Source: Nocardiopsis sp. N85
Lineage (GTDB): Bacteria; Actinomycetota; Actinomycetes; Streptosporangiales; Streptosporangiaceae
Assembly: GCF_028882275.1 (NCBI RefSeq)
Contig: NZ_JARBUT010000004.1
Coordinates: 186,001-250,000, forward strand
Length of the DNA stretch: 64,000 nucleotides
Reading direction: 5' to 3'
Shown here piece after piece: positions 55,236 through 64,000 of the stretch. A program made the position numbers and the translations under genes. Within the stretch, counting starts at the first letter, position 1; each line of letters opens with the position of its first letter. The notes under the pieces are model-generated. The model did no database searches. It had not been told where the DNA came from and worked only from the letters and a program-made list of their open reading frames with translations.

Positions 55236-57524
55236 TTGCACGTGCACAAGCCTGTGCATATCGAGCCAACTGTTCGTATGGCGGGAATCACTACTTGTGC
55301 TGACGCCAGAGTCCGCTCAGACTGGCCCTTGCATGTCCGAAACCTTCACATCATCCGGACCAGTAAGGACCCTGTGTGCAGCGAACCCACGACACCACCT
55401 CTTGACGTCCCATCATTCGATTCCAAGTCCCCTCGGGTAGAAAACTCGATACAAGGGGATATAAATGGAGTATCAATCCAAATAGGCTCCATGAGTGGAG
55501 GAATCTGCCTTGCCTCTGCAAAATTGACAAAGTTTCAAAAAAGTCAAATACCACTACCTCCAGTCGATTTCATCGAAAAAACGCAAACCGCCCGTAAGTG
55601 CCGCGAGGTGGTCGAAGGCGCTCACGCGCGCGGGCGCCCCGCCGTGGTCGTGCTCACCGGGCCCGCAGGGGTCGGCAAAACCGCCCTGGCCACACACCTG
55701 CTCCACACCCACGAACACTGGGGGCGCGACGGCGCCTTCTTCGTGGACCTGCGCGGCTTGTCCACACCCCCCACCGACCCCCACGAAGCCCTCGGCTCCC
55801 TGCTGCACACCGTCGGCATCGACCGCGCGAACCTGCCCGCCGACACCGCCACCCGGGCCGCCTGGTGGAGATCGGCCACCGCCTCCACCACCATCACGGT
55901 CCTGGCCGACAACGCCCTCACCGCCGCCCAGGTCCGCCCCCTGCTCCCGGCTGGCCCCCAAACCACCCTGGTGGTCACCAGCCGCTCACCCCTAGCCGGA
56001 CTGCGCCTGCACGGCGCCCGCACCATCGAAGTGCCCCCCTTGAACGACACCGAAGGGGCCCGGCTCCTGACAGCGCTCGCACCCGCCCCATCCCCTGGAA
56101 GCGACACCGCCGTATTGCGCAGGATCAGTGCCCTGTGCTCCGGGCTGCCCGTGGCCTTGACCACCCTGGCCCTGGGACACGGCACCCACCACCGGGCCCG
56201 CACCTGGAACCAGGTCGAACACCACCTCACCACCGCACGCCTGGCCCACCTGGACGCCACCGGCCGACACCTGGACATGGACACCACCGTGAGTGCAGCC
56301 TTCGACCTGTCCTACACCGCCCTGCCCGCCGAGACCGCCCGCCTGTACCGCCGCCTGGGATGGCACCCCGGACCCGACATCACCACCGATACGGCCGCGC
56401 CCCTTACCGGCCGATCCGCACCCGAATGCGCCCAGGGACTGGACACCCTGGCCCGCCACCACCTGCTCGTGCGCAACGGGGAACGGTACACCTTCCACGA
56501 CCTCATCCGCCTGCACGCCGCCCACCGCGCCGACCAGGACGAGACACCGACCGAACAGAACGCGGCACTCGCACGCCTGACCGCCTCCTTCGCCGCCCAA
56601 GCCGGGGCGGCCGATGCTCTCATCCGCCCCTACGCCGGCACCGTGCCCACCGGTGCTGAGGTGGGCTTCACCGACACCGCGCACGCCCTGGGGTGGCTGG
56701 AGACCGAGCACGCCAACCTCACCGCGATCGCGATCATCGCCACCGACCTGAACCGCACCCACGACGCCCTGCACCTGCTGCACGGACTGTGGTGCCTGTT
56801 CCTCCACCACAGCCGCACCACCCCCTGGATGAACGCCGTCACCCCCGCGATCGCTGCCGCCCACCACCGCGGCGACGACCACACCCGGGCGGTGCTATTG
56901 AACAACCGTGCCCTCCTCCACAGTCACCTCGGTGACACCCCTGCGGCCATGGCCGACCTCGACACCGCACAGACCCTGTGGACCCTCCTCGACGACCAGG
57001 TGCGCCTGGCCCAGACCCTCCAGCGCAAAGGCAGTGTGGCCTTTCGCGCCCACCTGTACGACCAAGCCATCGACCACCTCACCCACGCGGTCACGGTCGA
57101 CGAGACCACCGGTGTCACCCACAACCGCGCCATCAGCCACTTCATGCTCGGCCGCGCCCACCACGCCCTGAACGCCCACCGCCGTGCCGTAGACCACCTC
57201 ACCCTCGCCCTGGACCTGCTGGAGGACGACCGGTACAACCGGGCCCGTATCCGCACCGTCCTGGGCGGTGCACTCACAGACCTAGGGGAGTACGACCGAG
57301 CCGAGCAGACCCTGCAGGAGGCATTGGCGGGGATGGGCGAGCACGGGTCGGCCTCCGGCCAGGGCAAAGCCTGGGAGGCCCTGGGCGATTTGGCCCGCCA
57401 TCAGGGGGAGCAGGCCCGGGCCCAAGACGCCTACCGCAAAGCCCACGAACTCCTGCCCCCCACTGACCCGGCCCACCAGCGCGTGAGCGACCACCTGCAC
57501 CCTCCCCGCCCCCAGAGAGAGTGA
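55236..57524 (+). CDS. NB-ARC/TPR protein with RHIM-like N-terminal motif
   Basis: From GTG 55236 the product has up to 762 residues; ATG 55278 is an alternative. Residues about 70-90 read NSIQGDINGVSIQIGSMSGG, a Gly/Asn-rich motif with an IQIG core like RHIM/BASS amyloid-signalling motifs. The NB-ARC domain follows (P-loop GPAGVGKT near 141-148, ITVLADNALTAAQVRPLLPA, LVVTSRSPLAGL, SGLPVALTTLALG), then TPR repeats (from about 530). The first 100 residues have different base use from the rest, much lower in GC. An effector with the same motif is not seen close by. Regulator or defence NLR. Confidence 0.85.
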   Translation: MHVHKPVHIEPTVRMAGITTCADARVRSDWPLHVRNLHIIRTSKDPVCSEPTTPPLDVPSFDSKSPRVENSIQGDINGVSIQIGSMSGGICLASAKLTKFQKSQIPLPPVDFIEKTQTARKCREVVEGAHARGRPAVVVLTGPAGVGKTALATHLLHTHEHWGRDGAFFVDLRGLSTPPTDPHEALGSLLHTVGIDRANLPADTATRAAWWRSATASTTITVLADNALTAAQVRPLLPAGPQTTLVVTSRSPLAGLRLHGARTIEVPPLNDTEGARLLTALAPAPSPGSDTAVLRRISALCSGLPVALTTLALGHGTHHRARTWNQVEHHLTTARLAHLDATGRHLDMDTTVSAAFDLSYTALPAETARLYRRLGWHPGPDITTDTAAPLTGRSAPECAQGLDTLARHHLLVRNGERYTFHDLIRLHAAHRADQDETPTEQNAALARLTASFAAQAGAADALIRPYAGTVPTGAEVGFTDTAHALGWLETEHANLTAIAIIATDLNRTHDALHLLHGLWCLFLHHSRTTPWMNAVTPAIAAAHHRGDDHTRAVLLNNRALLHSHLGDTPAAMADLDTAQTLWTLLDDQVRLAQTLQRKGSVAFRAHLYDQAIDHLTHAVTVDETTGVTHNRAISHFMLGRAHHALNAHRRAVDHLTLALDLLEDDRYNRARIRTVLGGALTDLGEYDRAEQTLQEALAGMGEHGSASGQGKAWEALGDLARHQGEQARAQDAYRKAHELLPPTDPAHQRVSDHLHPPRPQRE

Positions 57525-57525
57525 C

Positions 57526-58116
57526 TCACCCGCCCCGGGCGTGCACCGTGAACCACGACACGGCGCCCTCACCCCTCCCCATCCCGTGCACGGGGAGGGG
57601 GAGCGCCACCACACGTGTGGGTGAATCTTCGCCCCCGCTCCCAGCCCTCATGCACCAGCGGGCGTAGACCGCCACCAGGGTTGCTCCCGCCTCCTGCCAC
57701 GCCCCGGCGGTCCGGCCCCCACCCTCCCCGGGGACATGCACCGTCTTCCCGGTGCGTGACCATCCCCGCACCCCACCGTCGGGGGAGAACACACCCGCCA
57801 GCGCACACCCCGGATAGGCCTCCAACACCTGCGTGGCCCAGGTGTCCGCCGCCGAACCCTCCCCGGAGACGGCGGACATCAGGATGTCGGCGCACCCCGC
57901 CCACCCGGCCCCTCCGGGAAAAGCGGGATCGACCACGAGAACCTCATCGACCACCCACGCCCGGCCACCCGCACCCGCCAACCGGTCGGCCCGGTCCGAC
58001 CCCGGACACGGAGCGGCCCCGGCCACCGCATTCACATCGGGAACCACCCTCTGCGTTTCCCCACGAATCTGACCGCGATGCCCCGGCCCCTGCCCCGGGC
58101 CCTTGTGAGCTCTCAC
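57526..58116 (-). CDS. Unknown protein downstream of a transferase gene
   Basis: GTG 58116 overlaps the stop of the preceding transferase gene (GTGA). The 196-residue product is Gly/Ala-rich with WVVDEVLVVDPAFPGGAGWA and YPGCALAGVFSPDGGVRGWS and a C-terminus ending VSWFTVHARGG. I do not recognise a family. Its tail is convergent with the NB-ARC gene, only 1 bp apart. Coupling to the transferase supports a shared role. Confidence 0.6.
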   Translation of the reverse strand: MRAHKGPGQGPGHRGQIRGETQRVVPDVNAVAGAAPCPGSDRADRLAGAGGRAWVVDEVLVVDPAFPGGAGWAGCADILMSAVSGEGSAADTWATQVLEAYPGCALAGVFSPDGGVRGWSRTGKTVHVPGEGGGRTAGAWQEAGATLVAVYARWCMRAGSGGEDSPTRVVALPLPVHGMGRGEGAVSWFTVHARGG

Positions 58117-59351
58117 GCCGACCACCTCCGCAGAGCCCACCCCAGCGACCCCACCGGGCGCGTCACGGCGGGGGCATCCGGCTCGGCCAAACCCAGCAGG
58201 TCGTACAGCACCGCCCTCGTCCTTGACGCGAACTCACCGGGGTGGGAGGTCACACGGGCCGCGACCGCGGCCACCGCCGCCTGCTCCTGGAGCGACCGCA
58301 ACCGACGCAACCGCGCCAACACCGACCCGTCCTCGGTTACCTCCGGCAACGCCGAGAGCAGACATTCCATGGGCGAACCTCGCACCACATCACCGTGCCC
58401 CGCGGTCGCTACCGCCAACGGACGCCCCGTCAACGTCGCGTACACCGTGCTCGACCCGTGATCACCTACCACCGCATCCGCCGCCGCCAGCACCCCTGTC
58501 CAGTCCGCCTGGACCGGCACCACCTCCAATCCGCGCAGCATCAGCGGACGCAACCACTGCCGCACCTGCCACGTCCCGTGCGCCGCCCACACGTTCGGGT
58601 GCACCAACAACCCCGCTCGCCAGCCCGCAGCAGCGGCCTCGGCCACCAACCGCTCCAGAACCGCACGCCGCGCACCGATCAGCGAGGACGGTCCCCACGT
58701 CGAGGCCGCTACCACCCACCGATCACCCTCGGCCAGCCCTAGCTCGGCACGGCACCGGTCACGACGGCCCAACCAGGACAACAATCGGTCGGCGGCGCCA
58801 TCGCCCACCACCCGGGCCGCTCTCACCGCTTCAGGACAGGACGCGGCCAGCCGCTTCGCCTCCTCGGTGTGCGCCAAGGCGATCCGGGCCGCCAACAACC
58901 GCCCGTCTCGGAGCAGCGACTCCCGGCTCAAGCCGTACACCGCCCGCGGAAGCGCACCCTGGCCGGATCCACCGGTGCCCACCGGCGGGGTGAGCTTGTT
59001 GAACCCGACCCCGTGCGCGAACAGCGCCACCGGGGCGTGCACGCTCTCCAGGGCACGGCTCGCGCTGGCCACCACGGCAAGATCGAACCGTGTGGTGGTG
59101 GCCTGCGGCCAGGGGATGATCACCACCCCGGCCTGGTGCAGCCACTCCTGCAGACCGGTGTCGAACACCTGCCCCGGAGCGATGGAAGCCACGACCTGTA
59201 CCCGTGGGTCCGAGGCCAGGGTCGCTACCGGGTCCACCAGCCGCTGCGCGTCGGCCATGGTGCACACCACTGCCAGCACCTTCCGGTCCACTTTCCAGGT
59301 GGTCCACCGCTCCGCCTCTATCCCGATCGGCGCACGAACCCAGCTCCGCAT
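58113..59351 (-). CDS. GT-B-like glycosyl/glycerophosphotransferase
   Basis: ATG 59351 follows AAGGGAGATG and is preferred over longer frames. The 412-residue protein has two Rossmann-like halves; the C-terminal one contains AGLLVHPNVWAAHGTW and ADAVVGDHGSSTVYATLTG, resembling the nucleotide-binding end of CDP-glycerol glycerophosphotransferases and GT-B glycosyltransferases. It probably modifies a wall polymer or a secondary metabolite. Same strand as the lanthipeptide-like genes but 320 bp away, so membership in that pathway is only possible. Confidence 0.7.
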   Translation of the reverse strand: MRSWVRAPIGIEAERWTTWKVDRKVLAVVCTMADAQRLVDPVATLASDPRVQVVASIAPGQVFDTGLQEWLHQAGVVIIPWPQATTTRFDLAVVASASRALESVHAPVALFAHGVGFNKLTPPVGTGGSGQGALPRAVYGLSRESLLRDGRLLAARIALAHTEEAKRLAASCPEAVRAARVVGDGAADRLLSWLGRRDRCRAELGLAEGDRWVVAASTWGPSSLIGARRAVLERLVAEAAAAGWRAGLLVHPNVWAAHGTWQVRQWLRPLMLRGLEVVPVQADWTGVLAAADAVVGDHGSSTVYATLTGRPLAVATAGHGDVVRGSPMECLLSALPEVTEDGSVLARLRRLRSLQEQAAVAAVAARVTSHPGEFASRTRAVLYDLLGLAEPDAPAVTRPVGSLGWALRRWSA

Positions 59352-59571
59352 CTCACATCTCCCTTGTTCACCGCCCCGCCTGGTCTGCAGGGCTCTCTCC
59401 AAAGATGCGAAGAAGGTCGAACACAGGGCTGGATGCAGGCCTGGACGGCCACTGAACAAGCACTGGATTCGCAGCCGGATTAATACGCTGGGTTATCAAG
59501 AGGTGGGCGGTACCTGTGGGCTGGTTCTCACTGGGCCGTGTGGTGAGCTGTGGCCTGTGCAGAGTAGGTGA

Positions 59572-59673
59572 TCACGGGGGCCGTTCGAGCATGGGCGGCA
59601 GATACTCGTCCACCGGGCGGTTTCCGGAGTGGGTGATCTCCGCCCATTCCCCGGAAGCGGCCCTCTCTGTCAA
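59572..59673 (-). CDS. Possible 33-residue coupled ORF
   Basis: A TTG at 59673 overlaps the stop of the preceding gene (TTGA). The product ends GEWAEITHSGNRPVDEYLPP, which looks like a folded-protein C-terminus rather than random sequence. It has no ribosome-binding site of its own. It might be a remnant of a longer gene. Confidence 0.3.
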   Translation of the reverse strand: MTERAASGEWAEITHSGNRPVDEYLPPMLERPP

Positions 59674-60755
59674 ATTGGGATGAGACCGTGCTGGAGCCTT
59701 CGATTCGCTTCTTTCAGCGCCGTTCCGAGCACATGAAGGAACGGCTCGGGCAACGTCATTGCGTCGATCCCCGACGCCTCGAGCACCCGTCCCAGCGTGT
59801 CCACGTTCTCTTGGGCTAACTCCTGCTTCCAGGCGTTGAGTAGGTCTCGGGCCGCGTACCCGTCCTGTGTGTGGACGATGGTGCTGACCAGACGCGAAGC
59901 GAGCTCGGAGGAGTCCTCTTGGGGACCTCCGAGGAGCTCCGTTGCGACGATCCCGAGCCGTGTCGTGAACACGACCCGGCCGCTGTCGACGTCACGGATA
60001 CGGCCCAAGGCCGTCTCGGTGTCGGTGGTCGTGATCTCGGCGGATTCTCTGCGACACCACAGAACCAAGAGCGCCTGGACGGCCCTCTCCCACCGTTCCC
60101 GAACCTCACTGTCCTCGGCCATGGCCAGCGCAGCTCTCGGATCGCCCCCGGTGAGCGCGGCGATGACGGCGACCTGGCGGCCGTCGAAAAGGCGGCTGCC
60201 GATCCCGCCGTGCTGCCGGGCTTGCTCGGCGGCTTCCTGCCATCTGCCTTCAGTAGCCAGGGCGCGCATCCCGTCTCCCAAGCACACCGTCCACAGCCAG
60301 CGGTGCAGCTCCACCCGGTCCTCGTCGGAGGTGACGATTCGGTCCAGGGAGAGCTCATGGCTGTCGATCACGGTGGCCTTTGCCATGCGCACCCCTTCGC
60401 GCAGGGCGGTGAGTATCGCGAAGGCCTCTGCGCCGTCGCCCGCGCGGATCCGGAGTCGGGCCAGGTTGATCACCGGCTCCAGAGCACGTTGGGCCATGGC
60501 GGCGTTCAACGGCAGGTGCGCCAGGTACGCGTGTGCGTGCTCCCAACACCACGTGCGGGCCAGGTCGGGCAGTCCGATGTCCGAGGCGAGCAGGGCCGCG
60601 CCGTTGTAGACCTGCGCGGCGGCGGCCAGAGCCTCCCCGTCCGAGCCGGACCGTGCGGTTCGTCCCGCTGCGGTGAGGCGTTCCACGCGAGCGTTCAGGC
60701 TGTCCGCCGGCGGGCGCGGACGGGGGACGAGCGGGAACCAGTGCGCGAACCTCAT
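59670..60755 (-). CDS. Helical protein of the lanthipeptide-like operon
   Basis: The 361-residue protein is almost wholly alpha-helical, with TPR-like stretches (ALAAAAQVYNGAALLASDIG, WQEAAEQARQHGGIGSRLF). Its start overlaps the stop of the methyltransferase fusion by ATGA. I do not recognise a family name. Similar helical proteins accompany FxLD-type clusters as far as I recall, but its activity is unknown. Confidence 0.7.
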   Translation of the reverse strand: MRFAHWFPLVPRPRPPADSLNARVERLTAAGRTARSGSDGEALAAAAQVYNGAALLASDIGLPDLARTWCWEHAHAYLAHLPLNAAMAQRALEPVINLARLRIRAGDGAEAFAILTALREGVRMAKATVIDSHELSLDRIVTSDEDRVELHRWLWTVCLGDGMRALATEGRWQEAAEQARQHGGIGSRLFDGRQVAVIAALTGGDPRAALAMAEDSEVRERWERAVQALLVLWCRRESAEITTTDTETALGRIRDVDSGRVVFTTRLGIVATELLGGPQEDSSELASRLVSTIVHTQDGYAARDLLNAWKQELAQENVDTLGRVLEASGIDAMTLPEPFLHVLGTALKEANRRLQHGLIPI

Positions 60756-62782
60756 ACGGGATCTCCCCAGGAGACCATCAGGGTGGACTGGGCTCGCGCC
60801 AGCACCCGCCGCACCGGGGTGGACTGGTCGGATACGGGGTTGTAGTGCAGGGCGAGGGAGAGCTCCTTTGCGCGGTGGGGTTCCCAGGCCCGGATGTGCT
60901 CGGCCATCTGCTCGGCCAGCTCTTGCCCGGCGGGGGCGTGCCCGATGATGCCGACTTCATGGCGGCCCTGTCGGCCTTCCACCGGACGCAACGTCAGGTA
61001 TGCCAGTCCGCGTTCGCCCTCGGGGACGCCGGCCATGTCCCCCCAGGGCAGCCCGGGAGAGACCAGGCCGCTGGCCACGGCCTGCGGCTGCACCGGCATT
61101 CGGGAGAGGCGGTTGTCCAGGCGGGTGGCCAGCCACAGCCACATCGGGTCCAGGGGCTGGCCCTTGCCGAAGTCCACCCCCGTCCAGGTGGTGGTGGAGG
61201 GCTCGGCGAGCACGCGCTCCACCTGTTCGGGTGTGATGCTCTGGTCCTGGTTGGTCTGGAGCAGGACCGTCCCGTCGGTGTCCAGGGCGAGGATGCGACG
61301 GGGGTCGTCGCCGACGCCTCCTCCGCGCAGGGGCATGAACGTGCACAGCTGGCTGTCCACGGATGCCCAGTGGTCGCCGCGGGCTTCGAAGACGATGGAG
61401 CGGGAGACGTCTCCGGCGATGCGCACCGGGGCGATGAGCCTGCCGCCGGGGGCGAGTTGGTCCACCCAGGCGCGGGGCACGTCGTGGCAGCCCACCGTGG
61501 CGATCACCCGGTCGAAGGGGGCTCCGTCGGGGTGGCCGAGCGCGCCGTCACCCAGAACCACGGTCACGTTGGCGGCGCCGTTCTCCTTCAGCCGGGCACG
61601 CGCGCCTTCGACCAGGTCCTGGTCGACGTCGATGGTTGTGACCGACCCGGTCGGCCCGGCCAAGTGGCCGAGGAGGGCGGCGTTGTACCCGGTGCCCGCA
61701 CCCAGTTCCAGCACACGCATGCCGGGTTCCAGGGCGGCCTGTTCCAGCATCGTCGCGACGACTCCGGGCTGTGATCCGCAGCTGATGGAGGCGCCGTTGC
61801 CGTCGTGCTTGATGTGTACGGGGGCGTTGGTGTAGGCCTCTTCCAGGGTGGCGTTGGGGACGAAGGTGTGGCGCGGTACCGAGCGGAACGCTTCCTCCAC
61901 CGCCGGGGCGGTGAGGACACCGTTCTCCCGCAGCTGCCGGATGAGTCCTTCGCGCAAGGCGTCAGCGGTTTCCGGTGCGGCGTTGTGGGAGGTGTCGGTC
62001 ATGGCGGCCTCTCTGGCGGTGGTGGACAGGATGTGCTGGTCCCGGTAGGACAGGCCCCACCGGTTGAAGGCGAAGATCAAGTGGTGGGCGCACACCGCGC
62101 GCAGACCCCGGCTCAGCCGGCCCTGGGCGGTGAGATCGGCCAGGGCGGCTCCGGCCGCGGTGAAGACCTGCGCCCAGTTGCCGGTGTGGTGCAGCAACCC
62201 CGACGCCGGAAGATGCTGCGGGTTGAGGGTCAGGAGGATGCGCGCTGAGGAGAGCAGCTCCTCTTCCGCGTACAAGGGCTCGGGAAGGGCACGTAGGGCG
62301 GCGACCTTGGCCCAGACGTCGGACTGCTCGAACCAGTCCAACCGGGCACCGCGCAGGAAGGCACTGCCCAGCAGGAGGGCGAGCTCGCGACGGCCCAGCT
62401 CGGCATCGGCTGCTGTATCTCGGCGCGTCAGGTAGGCGAGGAGATGGTGGCTGTCCTCACAGAACACGGCGTGGGCCAGCGCCATCCCCGACGCTCCGCC
62501 GAAAACCCCAGTCTCGGACTCGTAGACGCCGTGCACCCAGCGGTTGACGGCTCGCTCGCGTCGGAGCCGCTGCAGTTCGGTGTCGAAGAACTGTCGGGCT
62601 GCTCGGCCTCCGGTGTAGCGCAGCCGCCAGTGTGGCCTCTTACGGACGAACCACCACGTTGGCACGATCCCTTCTTCGCGGGCTCCTTCGAGTGCCGGGC
62701 CTAGCTCGTGAACGGCCCAGTGCTCGGCGGCGGCCCAGTCGGTCCACTGGATGAGGACCTGTGGCCGCTCGTCATCCGTCAC
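60752..62782 (-). CDS. SpaB_C-like/PCMT-type methyltransferase fusion (FxLD system)
   Basis: GTG 62782 lies inside the end of the LanC gene (11-bp overlap). Residues 1-260 are a thiopeptide-type/SpaB_C domain (VLIQWTDWAAAEHWAVHEL, RPHWRLRYTGG). Residues 261-676 are an isoaspartyl-methyltransferase-like domain (RSVPRHTFVP, MRVLELGAGTGYNAALLGHL, FDRVIATVGCHDVP) with the C-terminal extension of FxLD-system methyltransferases. FxLD clusters make lanthipeptides with an unusual methylation. An internal ATG at 62002 with GAGAGG upstream could also give the methyltransferase alone. Frame is continuous. Confidence 0.85.
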   Translation of the reverse strand: MTDDERPQVLIQWTDWAAAEHWAVHELGPALEGAREEGIVPTWWFVRKRPHWRLRYTGGRAARQFFDTELQRLRRERAVNRWVHGVYESETGVFGGASGMALAHAVFCEDSHHLLAYLTRRDTAADAELGRRELALLLGSAFLRGARLDWFEQSDVWAKVAALRALPEPLYAEEELLSSARILLTLNPQHLPASGLLHHTGNWAQVFTAAGAALADLTAQGRLSRGLRAVCAHHLIFAFNRWGLSYRDQHILSTTAREAAMTDTSHNAAPETADALREGLIRQLRENGVLTAPAVEEAFRSVPRHTFVPNATLEEAYTNAPVHIKHDGNGASISCGSQPGVVATMLEQAALEPGMRVLELGAGTGYNAALLGHLAGPTGSVTTIDVDQDLVEGARARLKENGAANVTVVLGDGALGHPDGAPFDRVIATVGCHDVPRAWVDQLAPGGRLIAPVRIAGDVSRSIVFEARGDHWASVDSQLCTFMPLRGGGVGDDPRRILALDTDGTVLLQTNQDQSITPEQVERVLAEPSTTTWTGVDFGKGQPLDPMWLWLATRLDNRLSRMPVQPQAVASGLVSPGLPWGDMAGVPEGERGLAYLTLRPVEGRQGRHEVGIIGHAPAGQELAEQMAEHIRAWEPHRAKELSLALHYNPVSDQSTPVRRVLARAQSTLMVSWGDPV

Positions 62783-64000
62783 GGTGGTGCTCCTGGTGGT
62801 CGAGGAGGAAGAAGGCGGTCCAACCCATGTCGGGAGAAGGGGTGTGCAACGTGTGCAGAGCGGTGGCGATACCGGCTGCCCCCTCCAGCAGGCCGATTCC
62901 GGCTTCGGTGAGCAGACGGTCCGCCACCGCGGCGGAGTCACCGCCCCGGAGCACGGCCCACAGTCCGGGGGCATCGCCCAGGGCGGTGGTGCGGGCGAGC
63001 ACCGCCAGCCCAGCGAGACCGTGGCACAGAGAGAAGTCCAGCGCCGTCGAGGAGAGAGGGGTGTCGGTGAAGACGCGGGCGAGCGTGCTCCGCGCCGTGG
63101 CGTAGCGCCGGTGGTCGCCCAGGGCGTCAGCCGCGAGCATCTGCGCATGGGCCACACCCGCAGCGCCGTAGCACCACGAGGGACGTTGCGGGCCGACCAA
63201 AGTGCGGGCCCCGTCGATCTGATCGTGGGTGACCCAGTACGGCCACCACGCCCCGGATGGAGACGTCCGTTGCCAGGTGTCGAGCCAGTCCAGGATGCGC
63301 GTGATCGCTTCGGTGTGCCCCTTGACCGCGATTTTGCGCCGCAGGGCCGCCGCGAGGATGGCCAGGGGACCGGCGATGCCGTGGGCCATACCGGTATTGG
63401 CGTGTCCTCCGGGGAAAGCAGCATTCTTCTTCCCATCGGGTCCGACCGGACTCCACCAACCGGGAAGAGCACGGCCTTGCACGGTGACCGGCTCGGTCAA
63501 CCGCACCAGGTAGGCCAGCAGGCCCCGGAGGAGCGGGCCCTGCGGGTCACGGGCCAGGAGCAGGGCACCCAGTCCGGTCAGGCCTCGAACGGTGTCGAAC
63601 TCCGCGAGCAGCGCAAGCCCTCCGGCGTCCATCCGCGCATGCGCCCGCTCAAGCCGGGAAGCCACGATCAGTCCCACGGCCCGGTCCAGCCGGGCAAGCT
63701 CACCCCCATACCCGGGGTGGACCGCTGCGGCCCGGTGCAGAACGAACGCCACTGCGGGCGCGCCGTAGTACAGGTGCGCGTTGGGAGAGGAGTCCACCCC
63801 CTCGGCGACCGCGCACTCCAGCCACCGCTGGACACGTTCCCACGGGCCGTGCCCGGTGCGCGCCCGTTCGATGTGCAACAACGCCACTCCGGCCGCGCCG
63901 TGCGCCAGCGACTGGGGCCACCACCGGCTTCCGGCCAGCGCACGCCCCTGCTCCGGTGTGGCCAGGCGGTCGGCCACCAGTCCCGCTATCCTCGTCGCTT
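62772..64000 (-). CDS. LanC-like lanthionine cyclase (5' end may lie outside)
   Basis: The frame is open to the right edge; GTG 63977 gives 401 residues, but upstream codons (ATRIAGL) also look coding. It has the LanC toroid motifs GMAHGIAGPL, WCYGAAGVAH and LCHGLAGLAV, with the Zn-binding Cys, Cys and His. LanC enzymes add cysteine thiols to dehydrated residues to form lanthionine rings. It leads the operon into the SpaB_C-methyltransferase fusion. No precursor peptide gene lies in the window, so it should be to the right. Confidence 0.9.
   Translation of the reverse strand, partial: ATRIAGLVADRLATPEQGRALAGSRWWPQSLAHGAAGVALLHIERARTGHGPWERVQRWLECAVAEGVDSSPNAHLYYGAPAVAFVLHRAAAVHPGYGGELARLDRAVGLIVASRLERAHARMDAGGLALLAEFDTVRGLTGLGALLLARDPQGPLLRGLLAYLVRLTEPVTVQGRALPGWWSPVGPDGKKNAAFPGGHANTGMAHGIAGPLAILAAALRRKIAVKGHTEAITRILDWLDTWQRTSPSGAWWPYWVTHDQIDGARTLVGPQRPSWCYGAAGVAHAQMLAADALGDHRRYATARSTLARVFTDTPLSSTALDFSLCHGLAGLAVLARTTALGDAPGLWAVLRGGDSAAVADRLLTEAGIGLLEGAAGIATALHTLHTPSPDMGWTAFFLLDHQEHHRDG

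Overview
The window is high-GC DNA with frequent GTG starts, many ATGA/GTGA stop-start overlaps and typical actinomycete families (SARP/NB-ARC/TPR regulators, DUF397-XRE pairs, AICE-type integrases, an FxLD-type lanthipeptide locus). A filamentous actinobacterium, perhaps a Nocardiopsis relative, is the best guess; the genus is inference. Nearly all of it is accessory DNA dominated by anti-phage defence.

Left part (1-27.0 kb): the 5' part of a secreted RHS/YD-repeat gene, then a frameshifted integrase ending beside a 43-nt fragment of the 3' half of a tRNA-Arg gene. A near-identical fragment lies 20.6 kb further on, so the DNA between them looks like one integrated unit of a tandem tRNA-integrated island. 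It holds a TIR + membrane-protein pair, a TIR-like + HIT pair, a CHAT remnant, a Shedu nuclease, a PaeR7I/XhoI-type restriction-modification pair, a DUF397/XRE regulatory cassette, a second xis-int pair, an NLR (NB-ARC/TPR) with a membrane partner sharing an amyloid-like motif, and an HNH-NACHT protein.

Middle part (27.1-51.0 kb): a type I-B-like CRISPR-Cas locus (cas6-cas8-cas7-cas5/cas3 fusion-cas4-cas1-cas2) with arrays on both sides. The main observation is that the array upstream of cas6 is cut in two by a 10,527-bp Tn7/Mu-like transposon (27810-38336). It has TGTTGA...TCAACA ends, 20-bp repeated transposase boxes at both ends and a perfect 5-bp target duplication (ACAGG). Removing it restores a 36-nt spacer. 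It carries a DDE transposase gene with one in-frame stop, an AAA+ ATPase, two unusual partner genes, a tyrosine recombinase beside inverted repeats, a PadR + membrane NB-ARC pair, a TIGR02391-like protein and a membrane protein. Extra copies of its right end lie inside it. Downstream of cas2 come a 20-repeat array, a BsuBI/PstI-type restriction-modification pair and a decayed three-repeat array.

Right part (51.0-64 kb): an AfsR-like SARP/NB-ARC/TPR regulator, a possible 35-aa peptide gene between two terminators, and a second NB-ARC/TPR protein with a RHIM-like N-terminal motif. A convergent operon follows, read from the right edge: LanC-like cyclase, SpaB_C-methyltransferase fusion of the FxLD lanthipeptide type, a helical protein, then a GT-B-like transferase and a small protein. 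No precursor peptide was recognised.

All family assignments are by eye from motifs and layout; no database search was run.
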